The notes under the pieces: generated by a model
Database searches by the model: none
Seen by the model: only the letters and a program-made list of their open reading frames with translations
Told to the model about the DNA's origin: nothing
Part shown: piece by piece, positions 35,901-48,500 of the stretch
Position numbering within the stretch: the first letter of the stretch is position 1
Layout of the letters: each line of letters opens with the position of its first letter
Made by a program: the position numbers and the translations under genes
NCBI RefSeq assembly: GCF_024298965.1
Contig: NZ_CP085193.1
Span: 11,470,001-11,534,000, forward strand
Reading direction: 5' to 3'
From: Streptomyces rapamycinicus NRRL 5491
Lineage (GTDB): Bacteria; Actinomycetota; Actinomycetes; Streptomycetales; Streptomycetaceae
DNA: 64,000 nucleotides

Positions 35901-38900
35901 CCGGTCGAGGGGCGCGTCCCGCAGGGCATCGGGGGTGAGGACGACCTCGGGCGCCGCGTCTTCCAGCAGGAACCGCGCGCGTGTCGCGGGCAGCCCGGGG
36001 TCCACGTACAGGTGGGTACCGCCCGCCTTGAGGACCGCGAGCAGGGCCACCACAGAATCGGCGGTGCGCGGAAGCCTGACCGCGACCACCCTCTCCGGGC
36101 CCACGCCCTGGGCGATCAGATGGTGGGCCAGCCGGTTGGCGGCCGCGTTCAGCCCCGCGAAGTCGTAGCCGGCGTCGGAGGCCACCAGCGCGGTGGCGCC
36201 CGGGGTGCGGGCGGTCTGCTCCTCGAAGAGCCGGGGGAAGGTGGTGTCCGGCACGGCGAGCGCGGTGTCGTTCCACTCCTCCAGCACGGTCCGCCGCTCC
36301 CCGGCGGTCAGCAGCGGCAGTTCGCCCACCCGGAGCCCGGGGTCCTCGGCCACCGCTGCCAGCAGCAGCCGCAGCTGATGGACCATCCGCTCCACGGTGG
36401 CCGCGTCGAACAGATCGGTGTTGTACTCCACGAAGCCGGTCAGCCCGCCGGGGCCCGCCACGAAGTCGAAGCTCAGGTCGAAACCGGCGGTCCGGCCCGG
36501 GACCCGTACCGCCTCCACGGTGAGGCCGGGCAGGTCGGGCACCTCGGCGCCCAGGTTGTGCAGCGCCACCATGACCTGGAAGAGCGGAGTGCGGCTGGTG
36601 TCCCGCTCCGGCTGGAGCGCGTCCACGATCCGCTCGAACGGCACGTCCTGGTGGGCGAAGGCGTCCAGCACGGTGCCCCGCACCCGGGTGAGCAGCTCCT
36701 CGAACGAGTCGTCGGCGTCCACCCGGGTGCGCAGCACGAGCGTGTTCACGAACATCCCGACCAGACGCTCCAGTTCGGGCCGCTCCCGTCCCGAGGTCAC
36801 GGTGCCCACCGCGATGTCCCGCTGTCCCGACCAGCGGGACAGCAGTACCTGGCAGGTGGCGAGGAGCGTCATGAAGAGGGTGGAGTCGCGCCGCCGCCCG
36901 GCCGCGCGCAGCCGCTCCACCAGCGCGGCGGGCAGGGTGAACTCCCGCAGTGCGCCGTTCTTGGTCTGCACGGCCGGCCGGGGACGGTCGGTCGGCAGCT
37001 CCAGCGGCACCGGATCCGCCAGCCGTGCCCGCCAGTACTCCAGCTGCGGCTCCATCCGCGCCGCGCCACCGAGCGGATCGCGCTGCCACGCCGCGTAGTC
37101 GGCGTAGCCCAGCGGCAGCGGGGCGAGCGCGGGCCGCCGTGCCATGACCGCCGCGCCGTACAGCTCGCTCAGATCGGCGCTGATGACGGCCGTGGACCAG
37201 CCGTCCGTGACGATGTGGTGCATCGTCAGGGTGAGCACGTGCTCCTCGTCGTCCAGCCGGACCAGGGACGCCCGCAGCAGCGGCCCGGTGCGCAGATCGA
37301 AGGGGGTGGCGCCCTCCCGCTCCAGCAGCCGCTCCAGCTCCCGCTCGCGCTCGGTTACGGGACGGACCGCGAGATCGTGCACCGGCAGCGCCACCGGATA
37401 CGGCTCGTGCACCCGCTGCACCCCACGGCCGTCCACCTCGGCGAACGTGGTCCGCAGCGGCTCATGCCTGGCCACCAGGGCGTCCAGGGCGGTGCGCAGC
37501 GCGGCGGTGTCCAGGCGGCCGCGCAGCCGCAGCGCGAACGGTGTCACATACTCCGTGCCGCCGCCGTCGAAGGAGTCGAGGAACCACAGCCGCGCCTGCG
37601 GATACGACAGCGGCAGCTCCCCGTCCCGTGGCACGGCCGGTATGACGTCCGCCGTCCCGCCGACCTGCGCCGCCTCGCCCGTCTCCGGCGCGTCCAGCGC
37701 GGCGGCGAGTTCGGCCACGGTGGTGTGGGTGAACAGCGCACGCGGGGTGACCTCGGTGCCGAAGGCCGCCCGCAGCCGGGAGGCCACCCGGATGGCCAGG
37801 ATCGAATCGCCGCCCAGGGCGAAGAAGTCGTCCGTCGCCCCGGCCTCCTCGACCGGGAGCACCTCGGCCCACACCCGCGCCACCGTGCGCTCGGCCTCGG
37901 TGCGCGGCGCGATCCGCTCCGCGCTCGCCGCGAAGCCGTCGAGGCCGGGCGCGGGCAGCGCGCGCCGGTCCAGCTTGCCGTTGGCGGTCAGCGGCAGCGC
38001 GTCCAGCGCCACGAACGCCGCCGGGACCATCTGCGCGGGCAGCGTCCGCTGGAGGAACTCCCGCAACTCACCGGCCCGTGGTGGCGCGGCCGAACCGGCG
38101 GCGGCCACAGCGGCCGAACCGGCGGCCACCACATGGGCCACCAGCCGCCGTACCCCGGGCTGGTCCTCACGCACCGTCACCACCACGTCGCCGACGCCCG
38201 GATGGGCGGTCAGGGCGGCCTCGATCTCCCCGGGCTCGATCCGGAAACCACGGATCTTCACCTGGTCGTCGGCGCGGCCCAGGTACTCCAGCTCGCCGTC
38301 CGCGCTCCACCGGGCCCGGTCGCCGGTGCGGTACATCCGGCTCCCGGCGGGCCCGTACGGATCGGCCACGGAACGGGACGCGGTCAGGCCCGGGCGGCGC
38401 AGATAGCCCCGGGCGAGCCCGGCCCCCGCCACATACAGTTCGCCGACCGCCCCCGGTGGCACCGGCTCCAGCGCCTCGTCCAGCACATACACCCGCAGAT
38501 CGGGGATGCCGGTGCCGATGGTGCTCACCGCGACGGACGTCGCCGCGCGGTCGAGCGGGGCGTAGGTGACATGCACGGTGGTCTCGGTGATCCCGTACAT
38601 GTTGACCAGCACCGGCGCGGTGTCCGGATGCCGTGCGTACCAGCCCGCCAGCCGCCGCGCGTCGAGCGCCTCACCGCCGAACACCACTCGGCGCAGGGCG
38701 AGTTGGGCTCCGGGGCGCTCCTCGTCGGCGCGCATCAGCCCCTGGAAGGCGGACGGCGTCTGGCTGAGCACCGTCACCCCCTCCTCCGCCAGCAGCCGCA
38801 GGAACTCCTCGGGGGAGCGGGAGACGGCGTACGGGACCACCACGAGCCGGCCGCCGTGCAGCAGCGGCCCCCAGATCTCCCAGACGGAGAAGTCGAAGGC

Positions 38901-41900
38901 GTAGCTGTGGAACAGCGTCCACACATCGCTCGCGTCGTACGAGAACCACTGACGGGTCCGGGAGAACAGCCGGACCACATTGGAGTGCGGGATCACCACT
39001 CCCTTGGGCACACCCGTGGACCCGGAGGTGTAGATGGCGTAGGCGGGGCTCTCCGGCAGCGGCCCGGAACCGGCCGGGAGGGCGGCGGGGCGGCGCTCTA
39101 GATCGGCGATCAGGGCGGGGTCGTCCAGGCAGAGCCGGGCCGGGCAGGTGTCCGCGTCGTCGTCCCCACCCAGCCGTGCCGCGAAGGCCGAGGTGGTCAG
39201 CAGGGCCACCGGTGCGGCGTCGGCGAGCATCCGGGCGATCCGGCCGGACGGCTGGTCCGGGGCGAGCGGCAGATAGGCCGCCCCCGTCTTCAGCACCGCC
39301 ACGATCGCCACGATCATCTCCGGCGAACGGGGCAGCGCCAGCGCCACATACCGCTCCCGCCCGGCGCCCTCGGCGATCAGCCGGTGCGCCAACCGGCCCG
39401 CCCGCACGTCGAGTTCGGCGTACGACAGCGAAACCCCGGCATGCGAGACGGCGATGGCGCCGGGGGCGCGGGCGGCCTGCTCCTCGAACAGGTCCACCAG
39501 GGTCCGCTCCGGCGCCTCAGGGGGCGTGCCGCCGCCCCATTCCACCAGGATCCGCCGCCGCTCCTCGGCGGTGGTCCACGGAAGCGCCCGCAGCGGACGG
39601 TCGGGGTCGGCCGCGATCGCGGTGAGCAGCAGACGCAGCCGGTCGGCGAGCGCGGCCGCGGTCCGGGCGTCGAACAGCCCCGGGTCATAGCCGAGGTCGA
39701 GGCCCAGCCGGTCGGAGAGACGGGCTCGCAGACTCAGGCCGAAGTTGGTGGCGTCCATCGAGCGGACCTCGATGATCCGCAGGCCCGCCTCGCGCGCCGA
39801 GGAGTCGTCAAAGGGGTAGTTCTCGAAGGCCACCATCGAATCGAAGAGCGAGGTCCCGGCCGGAATCTCGCTCAAGCCCGCCACCTGCGCCAGCGAGACG
39901 GACTCATGGCGCCGGGACGCGGTCTGCGCCATCTGGAGGTCCCGCAGCCAGTCCCCGGTGTTCCGGGCGGCGTCCACCCGCACCCGGGTCGGCAGGGTGT
40001 TGATGAACATCCCCACCATCGACTCGACCCCGGCCAGCTCCGCCGGACGGCCGGAGACGGTGGTGCCGAAGACCACGTCCTCCTCGCCGCCGTACCGGGA
40101 CAACAGCAGCGCCCAGGCGCCCTGCACGATCGTGTTGACGGTCAGGCCGCCGCCGCGGGCCGTACGGCGCAGCTCCTCCGACACCTCGGGGGTGAGCGAA
40201 ACCGCCACGGTCGCCGAGGACCGTGCCCGGTGGGACTCGACGGCCTTGCGGTCGGCGGGGAGCGGCGTCGGCGCGGTGAAACCGGCGAGCACATCCCGCC
40301 AGTGGCGCTCGGCCTCCCGCCCGTCCCGCCCGTCCAGCCACTGCAGATAGTCGCGGAACGGGCGGCGGGCGGGGAGCGCCGGAGCACGGCCCTGGGCGGC
40401 CGCGGTGTACCGCTCGCACACCTCGGTGAACACCTGCGCCAGGCTCCAGCCGTCCAGGACCAGATGGTGCGAGGTCCACATCAGCGCCACCCGGTCGTCG
40501 GTCAGCCGGGCGATGGCCAGCCGCATCAGCGGCGGCGCGGCCAGATCGATGCCCCGGGCCAGGTCCTCGGCCCGGTACCGCTCCAGTTCGGCCTCGCGCC
40601 GCTCCTCCGGCAGCTCGCGCCAGTCCAGCCGGGTCACGGGCACCTCGGCCCGGTGGCGGACGATCTGCAGCGGCCGTTCGACGCCCTCCCAGACGACGCC
40701 GGTGCGGAGCACCGGTGTGCGGTCCACCGTCCGCTGCCAGGCGCGGGCGAACGCCTCCGGGTCGCCCACCCCGTCCAGGATCAGCGTGGCCTGATCGAGG
40801 TAGACGTCCTCCTCGCCGCCGACCAGCCGGTGGAAGAGCATGCCCTCCTGAAGCGGCGTCAGCGGATACACGTCCTCGGCCCGGCGCCCGTCGCCCACCA
40901 GCCGGTCGACGGCGGCCTGGTCCAGCCGGGCCAGCGGGAAGTCGGAAGGGGTACGGCCGCCCGCGTCCGGTCCTTCGCAGTGCGCCACGATCTCCCGCAG
41001 TGCCGTGAGCATCGCGTCCGCGAGCCCCCGCACCGTGGCCGCGTCGTGGACCCGGTCGGAGTACAGCCAGGTCAGCTCCAGCTCACCGTCCGTCACCACG
41101 GCGGACACATCGAGCGGATACACCGACGGCTCGTCCGCTGCCAGATCCCGCCCCAGGCTCTCCCCGGTGAGCGTGAACGCGCCCCCGTCCCCGCCCGAGT
41201 CCCACTGGCCGTGGTAGTTGAAGCAGATGCCCGGCAACGGCGCGCCGGCGAGGGCCCGCGCGGGGGAGTCAGGGGCGCTCAGATACGCCAGCGCCTCATG
41301 GCTCAGCCCCCGGTGCGGCACCGCGCGCAGCTGCTCCTTCACCGACTTCAGCACCGCGCCCCAGCCGTCCCCGGGCAGCGTCAGCGCCACCGGGTACTGC
41401 GTGGTGAACCAGCCCACGGTCCGGGACAGATCGACGGCCGCGTCCAGCTCCTCCCGGCCATGGCCCTCCATGGCCACCAGCACCCGGTCCTCGCCCGTCC
41501 ACCCGGCCAGCACCCGCCCCAGGGCGCTCATCAGCACATCGTTGATCTGCGTCCGGTACACCCCGGGCACCCGGCGCAGCAGCCCGTCGGTGACCTCGCG
41601 GTCGAGCGTCACGCGCACGGTGCGGGTGGACCCGGCGGTGGCCGTGCCGGAACGGTCCACCGGAAGGTCCCGGCCGCCCGCCCGCCGTACGCCCTCCCAG
41701 TACGGCAGCTCGTCGTCCAGCTCACCCTCCCGCACCCGCCCGACCAGCCGATGGGCCCAGGTGGTGAAGGGGGTGGAGGCGGGCTCCAGGCGCACCGGCT
41801 CCCCGGCGGCGGCCTGCCGGTAGGCGCTCTCCAGGTCGCCCAGCAGAATGCGCCACGAGACGCTGTCCACGGCGAGGTGGTGCACGGTGAGGAACAGCCG

Positions 41901-44900
41901 CGGCCGGGCCCCCGCCCCGCGCCGCAGCAGGGCGCCCCGCAACAACACCCCTGCGGTCAGGTCGAGTTCGGCGCGGGCGGCCTCGGCGGCCGCCTCGGCC
42001 GCGGCCGTCTCGGCCGCGGCCGTCTCGGCCGCGGCCGTCTCGGCCGCGGCCGTCTCGGCCGCGGCCGTCTCCTCGGCGCCGCCGCGCCCGGACAGATCGT
42101 GGCGGCGCAGCACCGGCCCGCCCGGCGCGCCGTCCGCGAACTGCCGCCACCCGCCGTCGTCGCCCTGGGTGAACCGGGTGCGCAGGGCCGGGTGGTGCGC
42201 GACCACGGCCTCCAGCGCCGCCTCCAGCGCGTCCTCGTCCACGTCGGTCGGCAGATCGAGGACCATCGACATGGTGAAGTGGCGGAGCGGGCCATGGGTG
42301 GCGAAGAACCAGTGCTGGATCGGGGTGAGCGGCGCCGGGCCCGCCACGTCCGCCGACGCGTCGCCGTCCTGAGGTGCTGTGCGCGGTGCCACGGCGGCGG
42401 CCAGCTCGGCGATGGTCTGGTGCAGGAAGACATCCCGCGAGGTGAGCGCGAGCCCGGCCTGACGGGCGCGGGAGACGATCTGGATGCTGAGGATCGAATC
42501 GCCGCCCAGCTCGAAGAAGTTGTCGTTCACCCCCACCGTCCGGGCGCCCAGCACCTCGGCCCAGATCCGCGCCAGCTCCCGCTCCGCCTCGGTGCGCGGC
42601 GCGGTGGTGTCCCGCTCCGGCCGGTCCGTGGCAGGCCGCGGCGCGGGCAGCGCCCGGCGGTCCAGCTTGCCGCTGGTGTTGAGCGGCATGGCGTCGAGGG
42701 CGACGAAGGCGCCGGGGACCATATGGCCGGGCAGGGTGCGCCCGAGGGCCGCGCGCAGCTCACCGGGGGCGGGCGGCTCACCGCCGGGCTCGGGCACGTA
42801 GTAGGCGGCCAGCCGGGTGTGGCCGCGGTCGTCGGTCACCGCGACGACGGCCGCCTCGGCGACGGCCGGCAGATCCAGCAACGCCGCCTCGATCTCGCCC
42901 GGTTCGATCCGGTGGCCCCGGATCTTCACCTGGTCGTCGGCCCGGCCGAGGTAGTCAAGATCCCCGTCCGCGGTCCAGCGGGCCAGGTCCCCGGTGCGGT
43001 ACATCCGGCTCCCGGCGGGCCCGTACGGATCGGCCACGAAGCGGGACGCGGTCAGCCCAGGACGGCCCCGGTACCCCCGGGCCACCTGCGCACCCGCCAG
43101 ATACAGCTCACCCGCCACCCCCACCGGCACCGGCTGGAGCCGGGAGTCGAGCACATGGGCGCGGAGATTGCCCAGCGGGCGGCCCACCACCGGGCGCCCC
43201 GCGCCGCCGATCCGGGCGGCGAGCGCGTCGATGGTGCACTCGGTCGGACCGTAGAAGTTGTACGCCGTCGTCCCCGGTGTGTCCGCCAGCCGCCGCCACA
43301 GCGACGTACCGATGGCCTCGCCGCCCAGCATCAGCACCCGCGGCCGGTGCCGGGGGTGGTCCAGCAGCCCGGCCGGGAGGAGCTGCCGCAGATACGAGGG
43401 GGTGAGGTCGAGGAAGTCGATGCGCCGCTCGGCGACGCGCGCCACGAGCGCGGCCGGGTCGAGCCGGGTGGCCTCGTCGATGAGGTGCAGTTCATGGCCG
43501 TCGGCCAGCAGCAGCAATCCCTCCAGCGAGGTGTCGAAGGAGAACGAGGCGGTCAGCGCCGCGCGCAGCGGCCCGCCGCCCGCCTCGGCCACAAAACCCT
43601 CGCGGTGGCCGACCAGCAGATTGACCAGCGACCGGTGCTCCACGGCCACCCCCTTGGGGCGGCCGGTGGAGCCCGAGGTGTACAGGACGTAGGCGGCGCC
43701 GTCGGGGTGCAGTACGGCGGTCCGGTCCGCGTCCGTGGGGTTCGCCACCGGCAGCGTGGCCGGCACGGCGCGCAGGGCGGACTCGTCGAGCACCAGCGCG
43801 GGTTCGGCCTCGGACAGGAGGAACGCGAGGCGCTCGGCGGGGAGTTCGGGATCGAGGGGCAGATAGACCCCGCCCGCCTTGAGCACACCCAGGATCGCCA
43901 CGACCATGTCGGAGGTCCGGGGCAGCTTCACCCCGACGACGCGCTCCGGGCCCACGCCCTGGGCGATCAGATGGTGGGCCAGCCGGTTGGCGGCCGCGTT
44001 CAGCTCCGCGAAGCCGTAGGTGGCGTCGGAGGCCACCAGCGCCGTGGCCTCCGGGGTACGGGCCGCCGCCGCCTCGAACACCGCCGGGAACGTGGCCGGT
44101 TCGACCGCGAGCGCCGGGCCGTGCCCGGCGGCCGTCGTCCGCCGCCGCTCCCCGTCCGTGAGCAGGGGCAGCTCGCGCACCGGCCGGTCCGGTTCGGCCG
44201 CCACCCCGTCCAGCAGCACCAGCAGATGTCCCGCCATCCGCTCGGCGGTCGCCCGGTCGAACAGCTCGGTGCTGTACTCCAGCAGCCCCCGCAGCTCCTC
44301 CCCGTCCTCCACGAACTCGACGCTGAGGTCGAAGGTGGCCGACCGGCGGGGCACGGCCACGCCCGTCGCCCCCAGGCCGGACAGCCGGGGCGCGCTCCTC
44401 GGGGCGCTGTGCAGCAGCACCATCACATCGAACAGCGGATTGCGGCCCGCCTCCCGGCGCGCCCCCACGGCCTCCACCAGCCGCTGGTACGGCGCCTCGT
44501 CATGGGCGAAGGCGTCCAGCACCGTGGCCCCGGCGTCGGCCAGCAGCGCGCGGTAGGAACGGGCCGTGTCCACCGCCGACCGCAGAACCACCGTATTGAC
44601 GAAGAAGCCGACGGCGCGCTCGAGTTCGGTCCGGCCACGGCCGGAGGTGACGGTGCCGATGGCGATGTCGTCCTGCCCCGACCAGCGGGCGAACAGCCCC
44701 TGGCAGGCGGCGACCAGCGCCGTGAACAGCGTGGTCCGCTCGCGCGCCGCGAGCGTCCGCAGCCGGTCCGCGGTGGCGCGGCCCACCGTGAACTCGTGGA
44801 TCGCCCCCGCCGAGGTGGGCGCGGCGGGCCGGGGCCGGTCGGTGGGCAGCTCCAGCGGGACGACGCCGTCCAGCCGCTCCTTCCAGTAGTCGAGCTGGCG

Positions 44901-45578
44901 GTCCAGGGCGGCCCCCGAGAGCCGTTCCCGCTGCCACACGGCGAAGTCCGGGTACTGCACCGGCACCGGGGGCAGAGGGTCCGCGCCGGGCCCGGCGCCG
45001 TACAGCGCGCACAGCTCGTCCTGCAGCACACCCATCGACCAGCCGTCGGTGACGATGTGATGGGCCGTGAGCAGCAGTACGTGCGCGTCCTCGGCCAGGC
45101 GGATCAGCAGCGCCCGCAGCGCCGGACCGGTCCGCAGCCCGAACGGCCGGGCGTACTCGGCCAGCAGCAGCCGGTCCAGCGCCCCGGCATCCCCGCCCTC
45201 GCCGGTGAGGTCGGCCACCGGCAGCGGGACGGGCGCGGCCAGGCGCACCACCTGGGCGGGCCGGCCGTCGAGGTCGTCGAACGTGGTCCGCAGCGCCTCA
45301 TGGCGCTCCACCAGCGCATCCAGCGCCCGGGAGAGCGCCGCCACGTCCAGGGCGCCGGTCAGCCGCAGCGCCAGCGCGCTGTTGTACCCCGCCTCCTCCG
45401 GCTGGAGGGTGTGCAGGAACCACAGCCGCTCCTGGGCGAAGGACAGCGGCAGCGGCCGTGCGCGGTCCGCGCGGGGGATGGCCTCGGTGCACCCGGCCTT
45501 GCCCGCGAGGCGGCGGCGCAGCGCCTCCCGCAACTCCTCGGGCAGGGCGGAGGCGCGATCCTTCCTCGAAGACGTCAT
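25479..45578 (-). CDS. Nonribosomal peptide synthetase B, five modules, ends in epimerase, no thioesterase
   Basis: Cytosolic assembly-line enzyme of 6699 aa adding five residues to the chain received from NRPS A. Domain order: C-A-T-E, C-A-T, C-A-T-E, C-A-T, C-A-T-E. All condensation domains keep HHxxxDG, all carriers keep LGGDS, and all adenylation domains keep the TSGSTG and YGPTE/YGITE motifs. Condensation types agree with the epimerases: L-accepting (PLS-type start) at modules 6, 8, 10 and D-accepting (PLTPLQ with GMLFH) at 7 and 9. The N-terminal 30 residues form a basic helix likely to dock on NRPS A. ATG 45578 has GGAAGG upstream and lies 11 nt after the NRPS A stop; GTG 45593 overlaps that stop but is less likely. 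The protein stops right after the epimerase with no GxSxG thioesterase. Confidence 0.97.
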   Translation of the reverse strand: MTSSRKDRASALPEELREALRRRLAGKAGCTEAIPRADRARPLPLSFAQERLWFLHTLQPEEAGYNSALALRLTGALDVAALSRALDALVERHEALRTTFDDLDGRPAQVVRLAAPVPLPVADLTGEGGDAGALDRLLLAEYARPFGLRTGPALRALLIRLAEDAHVLLLTAHHIVTDGWSMGVLQDELCALYGAGPGADPLPPVPVQYPDFAVWQRERLSGAALDRQLDYWKERLDGVVPLELPTDRPRPAAPTSAGAIHEFTVGRATADRLRTLAARERTTLFTALVAACQGLFARWSGQDDIAIGTVTSGRGRTELERAVGFFVNTVVLRSAVDTARSYRALLADAGATVLDAFAHDEAPYQRLVEAVGARREAGRNPLFDVMVLLHSAPRSAPRLSGLGATGVAVPRRSATFDLSVEFVEDGEELRGLLEYSTELFDRATAERMAGHLLVLLDGVAAEPDRPVRELPLLTDGERRRTTAAGHGPALAVEPATFPAVFEAAAARTPEATALVASDATYGFAELNAAANRLAHHLIAQGVGPERVVGVKLPRTSDMVVAILGVLKAGGVYLPLDPELPAERLAFLLSEAEPALVLDESALRAVPATLPVANPTDADRTAVLHPDGAAYVLYTSGSTGRPKGVAVEHRSLVNLLVGHREGFVAEAGGGPLRAALTASFSFDTSLEGLLLLADGHELHLIDEATRLDPAALVARVAERRIDFLDLTPSYLRQLLPAGLLDHPRHRPRVLMLGGEAIGTSLWRRLADTPGTTAYNFYGPTECTIDALAARIGGAGRPVVGRPLGNLRAHVLDSRLQPVPVGVAGELYLAGAQVARGYRGRPGLTASRFVADPYGPAGSRMYRTGDLARWTADGDLDYLGRADDQVKIRGHRIEPGEIEAALLDLPAVAEAAVVAVTDDRGHTRLAAYYVPEPGGEPPAPGELRAALGRTLPGHMVPGAFVALDAMPLNTSGKLDRRALPAPRPATDRPERDTTAPRTEAERELARIWAEVLGARTVGVNDNFFELGGDSILSIQIVSRARQAGLALTSRDVFLHQTIAELAAAVAPRTAPQDGDASADVAGPAPLTPIQHWFFATHGPLRHFTMSMVLDLPTDVDEDALEAALEAVVAHHPALRTRFTQGDDGGWRQFADGAPGGPVLRRHDLSGRGGAEETAAAETAAAETAAAETAAAETAAAEAAAEAARAELDLTAGVLLRGALLRRGAGARPRLFLTVHHLAVDSVSWRILLGDLESAYRQAAAGEPVRLEPASTPFTTWAHRLVGRVREGELDDELPYWEGVRRAGGRDLPVDRSGTATAGSTRTVRVTLDREVTDGLLRRVPGVYRTQINDVLMSALGRVLAGWTGEDRVLVAMEGHGREELDAAVDLSRTVGWFTTQYPVALTLPGDGWGAVLKSVKEQLRAVPHRGLSHEALAYLSAPDSPARALAGAPLPGICFNYHGQWDSGGDGGAFTLTGESLGRDLAADEPSVYPLDVSAVVTDGELELTWLYSDRVHDAATVRGLADAMLTALREIVAHCEGPDAGGRTPSDFPLARLDQAAVDRLVGDGRRAEDVYPLTPLQEGMLFHRLVGGEEDVYLDQATLILDGVGDPEAFARAWQRTVDRTPVLRTGVVWEGVERPLQIVRHRAEVPVTRLDWRELPEERREAELERYRAEDLARGIDLAAPPLMRLAIARLTDDRVALMWTSHHLVLDGWSLAQVFTEVCERYTAAAQGRAPALPARRPFRDYLQWLDGRDGREAERHWRDVLAGFTAPTPLPADRKAVESHRARSSATVAVSLTPEVSEELRRTARGGGLTVNTIVQGAWALLLSRYGGEEDVVFGTTVSGRPAELAGVESMVGMFINTLPTRVRVDAARNTGDWLRDLQMAQTASRRHESVSLAQVAGLSEIPAGTSLFDSMVAFENYPFDDSSAREAGLRIIEVRSMDATNFGLSLRARLSDRLGLDLGYDPGLFDARTAAALADRLRLLLTAIAADPDRPLRALPWTTAEERRRILVEWGGGTPPEAPERTLVDLFEEQAARAPGAIAVSHAGVSLSYAELDVRAGRLAHRLIAEGAGRERYVALALPRSPEMIVAIVAVLKTGAAYLPLAPDQPSGRIARMLADAAPVALLTTSAFAARLGGDDDADTCPARLCLDDPALIADLERRPAALPAGSGPLPESPAYAIYTSGSTGVPKGVVIPHSNVVRLFSRTRQWFSYDASDVWTLFHSYAFDFSVWEIWGPLLHGGRLVVVPYAVSRSPEEFLRLLAEEGVTVLSQTPSAFQGLMRADEERPGAQLALRRVVFGGEALDARRLAGWYARHPDTAPVLVNMYGITETTVHVTYAPLDRAATSVAVSTIGTGIPDLRVYVLDEALEPVPPGAVGELYVAGAGLARGYLRRPGLTASRSVADPYGPAGSRMYRTGDRARWSADGELEYLGRADDQVKIRGFRIEPGEIEAALTAHPGVGDVVVTVREDQPGVRRLVAHVVAAGSAAVAAAGSAAPPRAGELREFLQRTLPAQMVPAAFVALDALPLTANGKLDRRALPAPGLDGFAASAERIAPRTEAERTVARVWAEVLPVEEAGATDDFFALGGDSILAIRVASRLRAAFGTEVTPRALFTHTTVAELAAALDAPETGEAAQVGGTADVIPAVPRDGELPLSYPQARLWFLDSFDGGGTEYVTPFALRLRGRLDTAALRTALDALVARHEPLRTTFAEVDGRGVQRVHEPYPVALPVHDLAVRPVTERERELERLLEREGATPFDLRTGPLLRASLVRLDDEEHVLTLTMHHIVTDGWSTAVISADLSELYGAAVMARRPALAPLPLGYADYAAWQRDPLGGAARMEPQLEYWRARLADPVPLELPTDRPRPAVQTKNGALREFTLPAALVERLRAAGRRRDSTLFMTLLATCQVLLSRWSGQRDIAVGTVTSGRERPELERLVGMFVNTLVLRTRVDADDSFEELLTRVRGTVLDAFAHQDVPFERIVDALQPERDTSRTPLFQVMVALHNLGAEVPDLPGLTVEAVRVPGRTAGFDLSFDFVAGPGGLTGFVEYNTDLFDAATVERMVHQLRLLLAAVAEDPGLRVGELPLLTAGERRTVLEEWNDTALAVPDTTFPRLFEEQTARTPGATALVASDAGYDFAGLNAAANRLAHHLIAQGVGPERVVAVRLPRTADSVVALLAVLKAGGTHLYVDPGLPATRARFLLEDAAPEVVLTPDALRDAPLDRLPDTDPTDADLLSPLLPGHTAYITYTSGSTGRPKGVAVEHRQLVNLCLDHRAGLIAPHQAEAGRPLRSALTAAFSFDTSWEGAVFLASGQEVHLVDDAVRLDPAALVALVEDRGLDFLDVTPSYLHELMAAGLFAGDRHRPRIVMVGGEALGAALWRELRAVPGVAAYNFYGPTECAVDAVYGDLAGLGDRPLIGRPGRNLRAYVLDGALRPVPPGVPGELHLAGAQVARGYLRRPGLTAAHFTADPYGPPGGRMYRTGDRARWTADGTLEFLGRADEQLKVRGFRIEPGEIEAALLGHQAVQEAVVVAREDTGHRRLVAYLVTRSGDSAGSPDPVELRALLKRTLPDYMVPAAFVTLDRMPRTDSGKVDRRALPAPPDRPERGSPHVAPRNPAETVLAGVWAEVLGVPEVGVEDNFFALGGDSILSIQIVSRARRAGLTLTSKDVFRHQTIAELALSVETAGRRPLAETAGAVAGAATGAAPLTPIQHWYLDGRRPGDPHHFTMSHRLELTGDLDEAALRQAVDALVAHHAALRTRFLVVDGRWRQEILPTAPGGVLERHDLSGLDDAARAGAVREATVAAQTGLDIAEGAVLRALLFTFGPGQASELLLTAHHLVVDGVSWRILLGDLETAYRGAAAGGAATLPPASSAFTQWAVRLADHVRSGGFDGDLAYWTGVARSAPAALPVDREGPNTHETAATVTTVLGRAETEALLRRVPGVYRTRINDVLLAALGRSLARWTGGDTVLIGVEGHGREDLFEDLDLSRTVGWFTAEYPLALAVDAGAGWRDTLRSVKEQLRAVPHHGLGHGALRHLAPGGSPAGEPRGGPSPQIVFNYHGQWDVGAIDESAPGLYRAALPVTGQDAAPGETRPCLLEVTGAVQDGRLELGWSYPARMYDEATVRRVADDCLAALREIVAHCAEPGAGGRTPSDFPLARLGQRQVDLIAGDGGAVEDVYPLTPLQAGMLFHGLVDSAATGGAYFDQIAIRIGGIADPDAFAAAWQRVVDRTPGLRSSVRWEGLAEPVQVVHRRADLPTVRLDWRELTPSAREEALRRLLAEDRAAGMELTSAPLSRIAVAGLPDDEVMLVWTSHHLMLDGWSTGQVFAEVCETYAALVAGRSPRPPARRAFRDFLRWLREQDHERAERHWREVLAGFGTRTPLPYDRPPREAHRTTSTALTRLELTDEVSARLRETARGGGLTVNTVVQGAWALLLSRYGGVRDVVFGTTVSGRPEGLPGVETMVGMFINTVPTRAVAEGGREVVAWLRELQERQSESRRFDFVALPRIQALSAVPAGEALFDSMMVFENYPFDEASAAGAGIRVREVRAEDSTSFPLCLRAYLGDRLGFDLAYDPALFDAATVDRAAAHLETLLTGIADGAGRSLDELPLLTEAERLRAAGEWNATARPLPEGSLAELFAERVHRAPDAVAATDGATSLSYAQLDEWAGRLAGHLLRSGVRPEDRVALLMDRSVELVVAQLAVVRAGAVYVPVDARAPRDRRRTLLDQAGAAVVLTPEEVAAAREGGPVVAAVPVHRDQLAYVMFTSGSTGVPKAVGVRHRDVAALALDRAFAGGGHERVPLHSPVAFDAATYEMWVPLLNGGRVVVTSGELDAAVVRRLVAEQKVTGLWLTAGLFRLLAGDAPDCFTGLHEVWTGGDVVPAAAVRRVLERCPGLTVVDGYGPTETTTFATYFPMSRADEVPEVVPIGRPLDNTRVHVLDSRMRIVPPGVVGELFVAGEGVARGYLGRPGPTAAAFLPDPYAPAGERMYRTGDLARRRPDGTVEFLGRADDQVKVRGFRIEPGEVEGVLAGHPEVADVAVVAREDGPGGKRLVAYLVAAGDAPVEGDPLRAYAAERLPDYMVPSAVVPLEALPLGPTGKLDRAALPAPGPDTRRTPYRAPREGAERAVAAVWAEVLEVERVGAGDNFFELGGDSILSIRLTSRLREVLGVEPSPRLVFTHPTVAALAEALDGADGRGADRPAPITPVARDGELPLSYPQQRLWFLDSFAPDSAEYITPLALRMRGALDVAALSAALTALVARHESLRTTFDAVDGRGVQIVHGPWEIRLDPYDLSHLPAAEREAELRELLAYERARPFDLRRGPLLRTGLIRLGPQEHMLSLTLHHIITDGWSTGVLTGDLRELYRAALSGEPAALPPLPVSYADFAAWQRTELSAPRTDEELTYWKRQLVGVPPLEVPTDRPRPAVRTKHGATVEFTVPAGVSSRLKEFGQTRGTTLFMTLVAAAQILLARLSGGRDIAVGTVTSGRERPEVERLIGFFVNTLVLRSTVDPHTRFGDFLAEVRGTVLDAFAHQSVPFERVVDEVRPVRDTSRTPLFQVMVVLQNALGRGLELPGLELADVELDTRTAAFDLTFEFAEAEEGVLRGLIGYSTDLFDASTVERMGTALRALLAGIAEDPERPVGALPLTTPAELRRTLVEWNDTRLEVERATLRELFERQVAVSPDATAVRYGKGDLTFAELEVAANRLAHRLIGRGVGPERLVALVLPRSVEMLVAQLAVAKAGGAFLPVDPGYPKERVAFMLRDAAPSVVLDDAASVWAEAGPAGPPPLRGLTPDHPAYVIYTSGSTGVPKAVVVTHAGLAGFSAAAAAHYDVRAGDRVLQFSSPSFDASVLELCVSLPRGAALVIGDEGPLLGERLAQVLGGQRITHALIPPAALATVEEADRRAGLPDLRTLIVGADACSAELVDRWAPGRRMVNSYGPTEATVVSTWSGPLTAGSGVPPIGRPIPNTRVYVLDDALRPVPVGVAGELYVAGAGLARGYLGRPGLTAARFVADPFGPAGGRMYRTGDVVRWTGDGELTFLGRADDQVKVRGFRIELGEVESALRRSPEVREAVVAVRETAPAPERPSGGKRLVGYVVPAPGTSPTAASLRDVLGRTLPSHMVPSAFAVLDALPLTANGKVDRRALPDPDPAPITSGAGHVAPRTPMERRIADIWADVLGLARVGVEDNFFELGGDSILSIQVVSRARQAGLRLTTKDLFAHQTVAALATVATAERDEGRAEPVTGSLPLTPIQRWFFATHTVNPRHFNQSTLLELHQEPDEKALEGALASLLVHHDALRTRFTEDGGEWRGHVPEPDGDGAVLDRHDLSGLPAREADAAMEKAADALHAGFDLGRGPLLRAALFRFGEARRPFLFLTAHHLVIDGVSWRILLDDLDIAYQQGVRGEPVDLGTKTTAFRDWARRLAEHVAEGGLDHEADHWCEALDARPLPVDRQVATPGPGIGTVPVELGERDTEALLRSAPTAYRTRINDVLLAALALALSRWTGRERVSVELEGHGREDVLDGVDLSRTVGWFTTMYPVSFELPDLPDGGPADWRGLVKSVRRRLRTVPGNGFGFGALRVFGPPELRERLSRHGAGPQIVFNYLGQWGARSAESQGGLVHAEHGSFGQDHDPREGGSHLLEVVGAVQDGRLGFTWRYRPDVHERATVEAVAGDFAEALRWIAGDCRGSV
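29951..33120 (-). other. NRPS module 9 (C-A-T), Val-like
   Basis: D-accepting condensation domain (HHLMLDGWS) directly after the module 8 epimerase. The adenylation code reads DAYWWGGTF, identical to module 3 and close to valine codes of the DAFWxGGTF type. The carrier [12 protein letters not shown] is of the non-epimerase type, and no epimerase follows, so an L-residue is expected. Confidence 0.8.
33121..37640 (-). other. NRPS module 8 (C-A-T-E), basic residue
   Basis: L-accepting condensation domain (HHIVTDGWS). The code DTEDMGFVD carries acidic residues at three pocket positions and resembles DTED codes for Lys or Arg, so a basic amino acid is likely. Carrier [11 protein letters not shown] and intact epimerase ([18 protein letters not shown]) give the D-form. 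The adenylation N-terminus shares a 61-bp exact DNA stretch with module 6. Confidence 0.78.
36093..36153 (-). repeat. 61-bp exact direct repeat, copy in module 8
   Basis: Identical to 43944-44004, 7.85 kb away. It encodes [20 protein letters not shown] in the adenylation domains of modules 8 and 6. Such identity at synonymous sites points to recent duplication or gene conversion. Confidence 0.95.
37641..40956 (-). other. NRPS module 7 (C-A-T), Thr-like
   Basis: D-accepting condensation domain ([10 protein letters not shown]) after the module 6 epimerase. The code DFWSVGMVH is two changes from the classic threonine code DFWNIGMVH, and the pocket motif reads YGITETT as in Thr domains. The carrier [12 protein letters not shown] is not followed by an epimerase, so L-Thr (or a Thr analogue) is expected. 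Confidence 0.82.
41986..42071 (-). repeat. In-frame 15-bp minisatellite inside the module 6 epimerase
   Basis: Four exact copies of GCGGCCGTCTCGGCC (42001-42060) are flanked by one copy with a single mismatch and one partial copy. On the coding strand it reads as five ETAAA units plus EAAAEAA, near residues 1168-1198 of NRPS B. The other epimerases here have a shorter Ala/Glu helix at this spot. Confidence 0.95.
43944..44004 (-). repeat. 61-bp exact direct repeat, copy in module 6
   Basis: Identical to 36093-36153 in module 8; both lie at the same place in the adenylation domain. Confidence 0.95.
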
Positions 45579-45589
45579 GTCGTCCTTCC

Positions 45590-48500
45590 TCACCGGTCGT
45601 CGTGGTCGCTGCCGCCGGAAGCGGCGTCTTCGAGCTCGCGCAGGATGTGCTCCTCGACCAGGTCGGCGAGGGCGGAGACGGTGCGCGCGGTCAGGATGTC
45701 CCGCGGCGTCAGATCGACGGCGAACGCCTCCTTTGCGCGGGAGGCGATCAGCAGGCTGCGGACCGAGTCACCGCCCAGGGCGAAGAACTCGTCCTCCGCG
45801 CCGACCGGCGACACCTCCAGCACCTCCGACCAGATCTCCGCGATGACCTCCTCGGTGGGAGTGCGCGGGGCGATGTGGGCGGCCGGTGCGGCGGCGGTGG
45901 TGGCGGGGCCGGGCGCGGGCAGCGCCGCGCGGTCGGTCTTGCCGTTCTGGTTGAGCGGCAGCCGGTCCAGCACGGCGAACGCCGACGGGACCATCGGACC
46001 CGGAAGCGTCCGGCCCAGATGGGTGCGCAGCTCGGCGTCGGCCGGGGCGCCGGCCCCGGGCGCGAGGACCAGATGGGCCACCAGCCGGCGCACCCCTGGC
46101 TCGTCCTCCCGCACCGTCACCACGGCCTCCGCGACGGCGGGGTGGCCGCACAGCGCGGTCTCCACCTCACCGGCCTCGATGCGATGGCCGTGCAGCTTGA
46201 GCTGGTGGTCGCCGCGCCCCAGATGGTGCAGTCGGCCCTCCGCGTCGTAGCGGGCGAGGTCGCCGGTGCGGTACATCCGGGAGCCGGGCGGCCCGAACGG
46301 GTCGGCGACGAAGCGGGCGGCGGTCAGCCCGGCGCGGCCCAGATAGCCGCGGGCGAGCGACGGACCGCTGACCCACAGCTCGCCCACCGCCCCCACCGGC
46401 ACCGGGCGCAGCCGCGCGTCGAGCAGCTGGACCCGGGTGTTGGGGATGGGCCGCCCGATCAGCGGCGGGGCCCCGTCGGGGGCGAGCGGCTCGGACCAGG
46501 TGGCCACCACGGTGGTCTCGGTCGGCCCGTACGCGTTGATCATGCGGTGGTGCGGCGCCCAGCGGGCGGCCAGGTCCGCGCCGCAGGCGTCCCCACCCAC
46601 GATCAGCGTCCGCAGATCGGGCAGCTCCCGCTCGGTGCCCGGGGGCAGGGTCGCGAGGGCGGCGGGCGGGATGAGGGTATGGGTGATCCGCTGCCGCCGC
46701 AGGACGTCCGCGAGATGGCCGCCCAGCAGCGGGCCGGGCTCGGGCACCACCAGCGTGGCCCCGGACGGCAGCGCCATGCACAGCTCCAGGACGGAGGCGT
46801 CGAAACCGGGCGAGGAGAATCGCAGCACCCGGTCGCCCGGCCGCACCTGGAAGTGCTCGGCCTCGGCGGCGGCGAACCCGGCGATCCCGCGGTGGGTGAC
46901 CACCACCCCCTTGGGGGTCCCGGTGGACCCGGAGGTGTAGATCACATAGGCGGGGTCGTCCGGGTGGACGGCGCTGAGCCGGTCCCCGTCCGTGGGGCGG
47001 TGCGCCGGGCCGTCCGGGGCCTCGGCCTCGGCGGCCCGCTCGATCACCAGATGCGGGGCGGAGTCCTTGAGCATCAGCTCGACTCGCTCGGCCGGGTAGC
47101 CGGGGTCGATGGGCAGATAGGCGCCACCGGCCTTGGCCACCGCGAGCCGGGCCACGACGGACTCCACCGAGCGGGGCAGCACCAGCGCGACGATCCGGCC
47201 GGGGCCCACACCCCGCCCGATGAGGTGATGGGCGAGGCGGTTGGCCCGACCGTCCAGCTCCGCGTAGGTCAGCCGGAGGCCGGGGGAGTCCACCGCCGTG
47301 GCGTCGGGACGGCGGTCCGCCACCGCCTCGACAAGCTCCGCCCAGGTCGCCCGGGGCACCTCCCGGGCGGTGTCGTTCCAGTCCACCAGGAGGCGGCGGC
47401 GCTCGGCGGCCGGGAGGATGTCGATCCGGTCCAGCGGCAGTTCGTCGGGTGCCGCGGCAAGTGCGCCGAGGAGATGGATGAGCCGGTCGGCCAGCGCCCC
47501 GGCGGTGGACTCCTCGAAGAGCCGCGGGTCGTAGCCGAGTTCCACGGACAGTTCGGATCCGGGCGAGACCACCACGGTCAGCGCGTAGTTGGTGGACTCC
47601 AGGGCGTTCAGATCGCGCACCCGCAGCCCGTGCTCGGCCGCGGCCGAGCTGTTGATGGGGTAGTTCTCGAACACCACCAGGCTCTCGAAGAGGTCCACCC
47701 CGGCGGGCAGTTCGCTCCAGCCCCGCAGCCGGGCCAGCGGCACATGGCCGAAGCCGCGCGCGTCCGCCTGCTCGGCCTGGAGCTCGCGCAGCCAGGCGGC
47801 GGCACCGGCGGTGCCCTCCACCGCGCACCGCACCGGGAGGGTGTTGATGAAGATGCCGGTGATGTCGTCCGCCCCGGGCAGCTCCGCCGGCCGCCCGGAG
47901 ACCGTCGTCCCGAAGCAGACGTCCGACTCGCCGCTCAAGCGAGATACGAGCAAGGCCCAAGCGCCCTGCACGATCGTATTCAGGGTGAGTCGGTGCCGCC
48001 GTGCGAAGTCCTGGAGGGCGGCGGTGTCCCGCTCACCGAGCCGATGCGACAGCCAGCGCGAGGACCGGGTGGCGATCTCCGGCGTCGGCCTGCGGTCGTA
48101 GGGGAGGGGAGTGGGAGAGGTGAATCCTTCCAGGGTTTGCCGCCAGTGCGCCTCGGCACGCGTGCGGTCCTGACGGGCGAGCCAGGCCACATAGTCGGCG
48201 AACGGCCTGCGAGCCGGCAGCCTCGGCTGCTCACCGGCGGCCAGGGCGGCATGGGCGGCGAAGACATCGCCGAGCACCTGGAAGACGCTCCAGCCGTCCA
48301 GCAGCACATGGTGGAAGGTCCACAGCACCCGTACCTCACCGGGCGAGAGCCGGGCCAGCGTGACGCGGAGGAGCGGGGTCGCGGTGAGATCGATCCCGCG
48401 GGCGCGGTCCCGGTCCAACAGCCGCTCCAGCTCGGCCGTGCGCTCGTCCTCCGTGAGGCCGCTCCAGTCGAGCTCCTCGACCGGTACGGCCGCGGTGCGG

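Larger units (their letters stand above)
40957..45578 (-). other. NRPS module 6 (C-A-T-E), basic residue, first of NRPS B
   Basis: L-accepting condensation domain (HHIVTDGWS), matching the lack of an epimerase at the end of NRPS A. The code DTEDMGFID differs from module 8 at one position and suggests Lys, Arg or Orn. The carrier is [11 protein letters not shown]. The epimerase has two oddities: an in-frame ETAAA repeat insertion and HHLAVDS in place of HHxxxDG. EGHGREE and FNYHGQW are intact, so it is probably still active. Confidence 0.78.

Noticed and set aside
45578..45593. GTG 45593 as NRPS B start, overlapping the NRPS A stop as GTGA
   Set aside because: Using it would place the good ribosome site GGAAGG inside the gene; ATG 45578 has that site at correct spacing.
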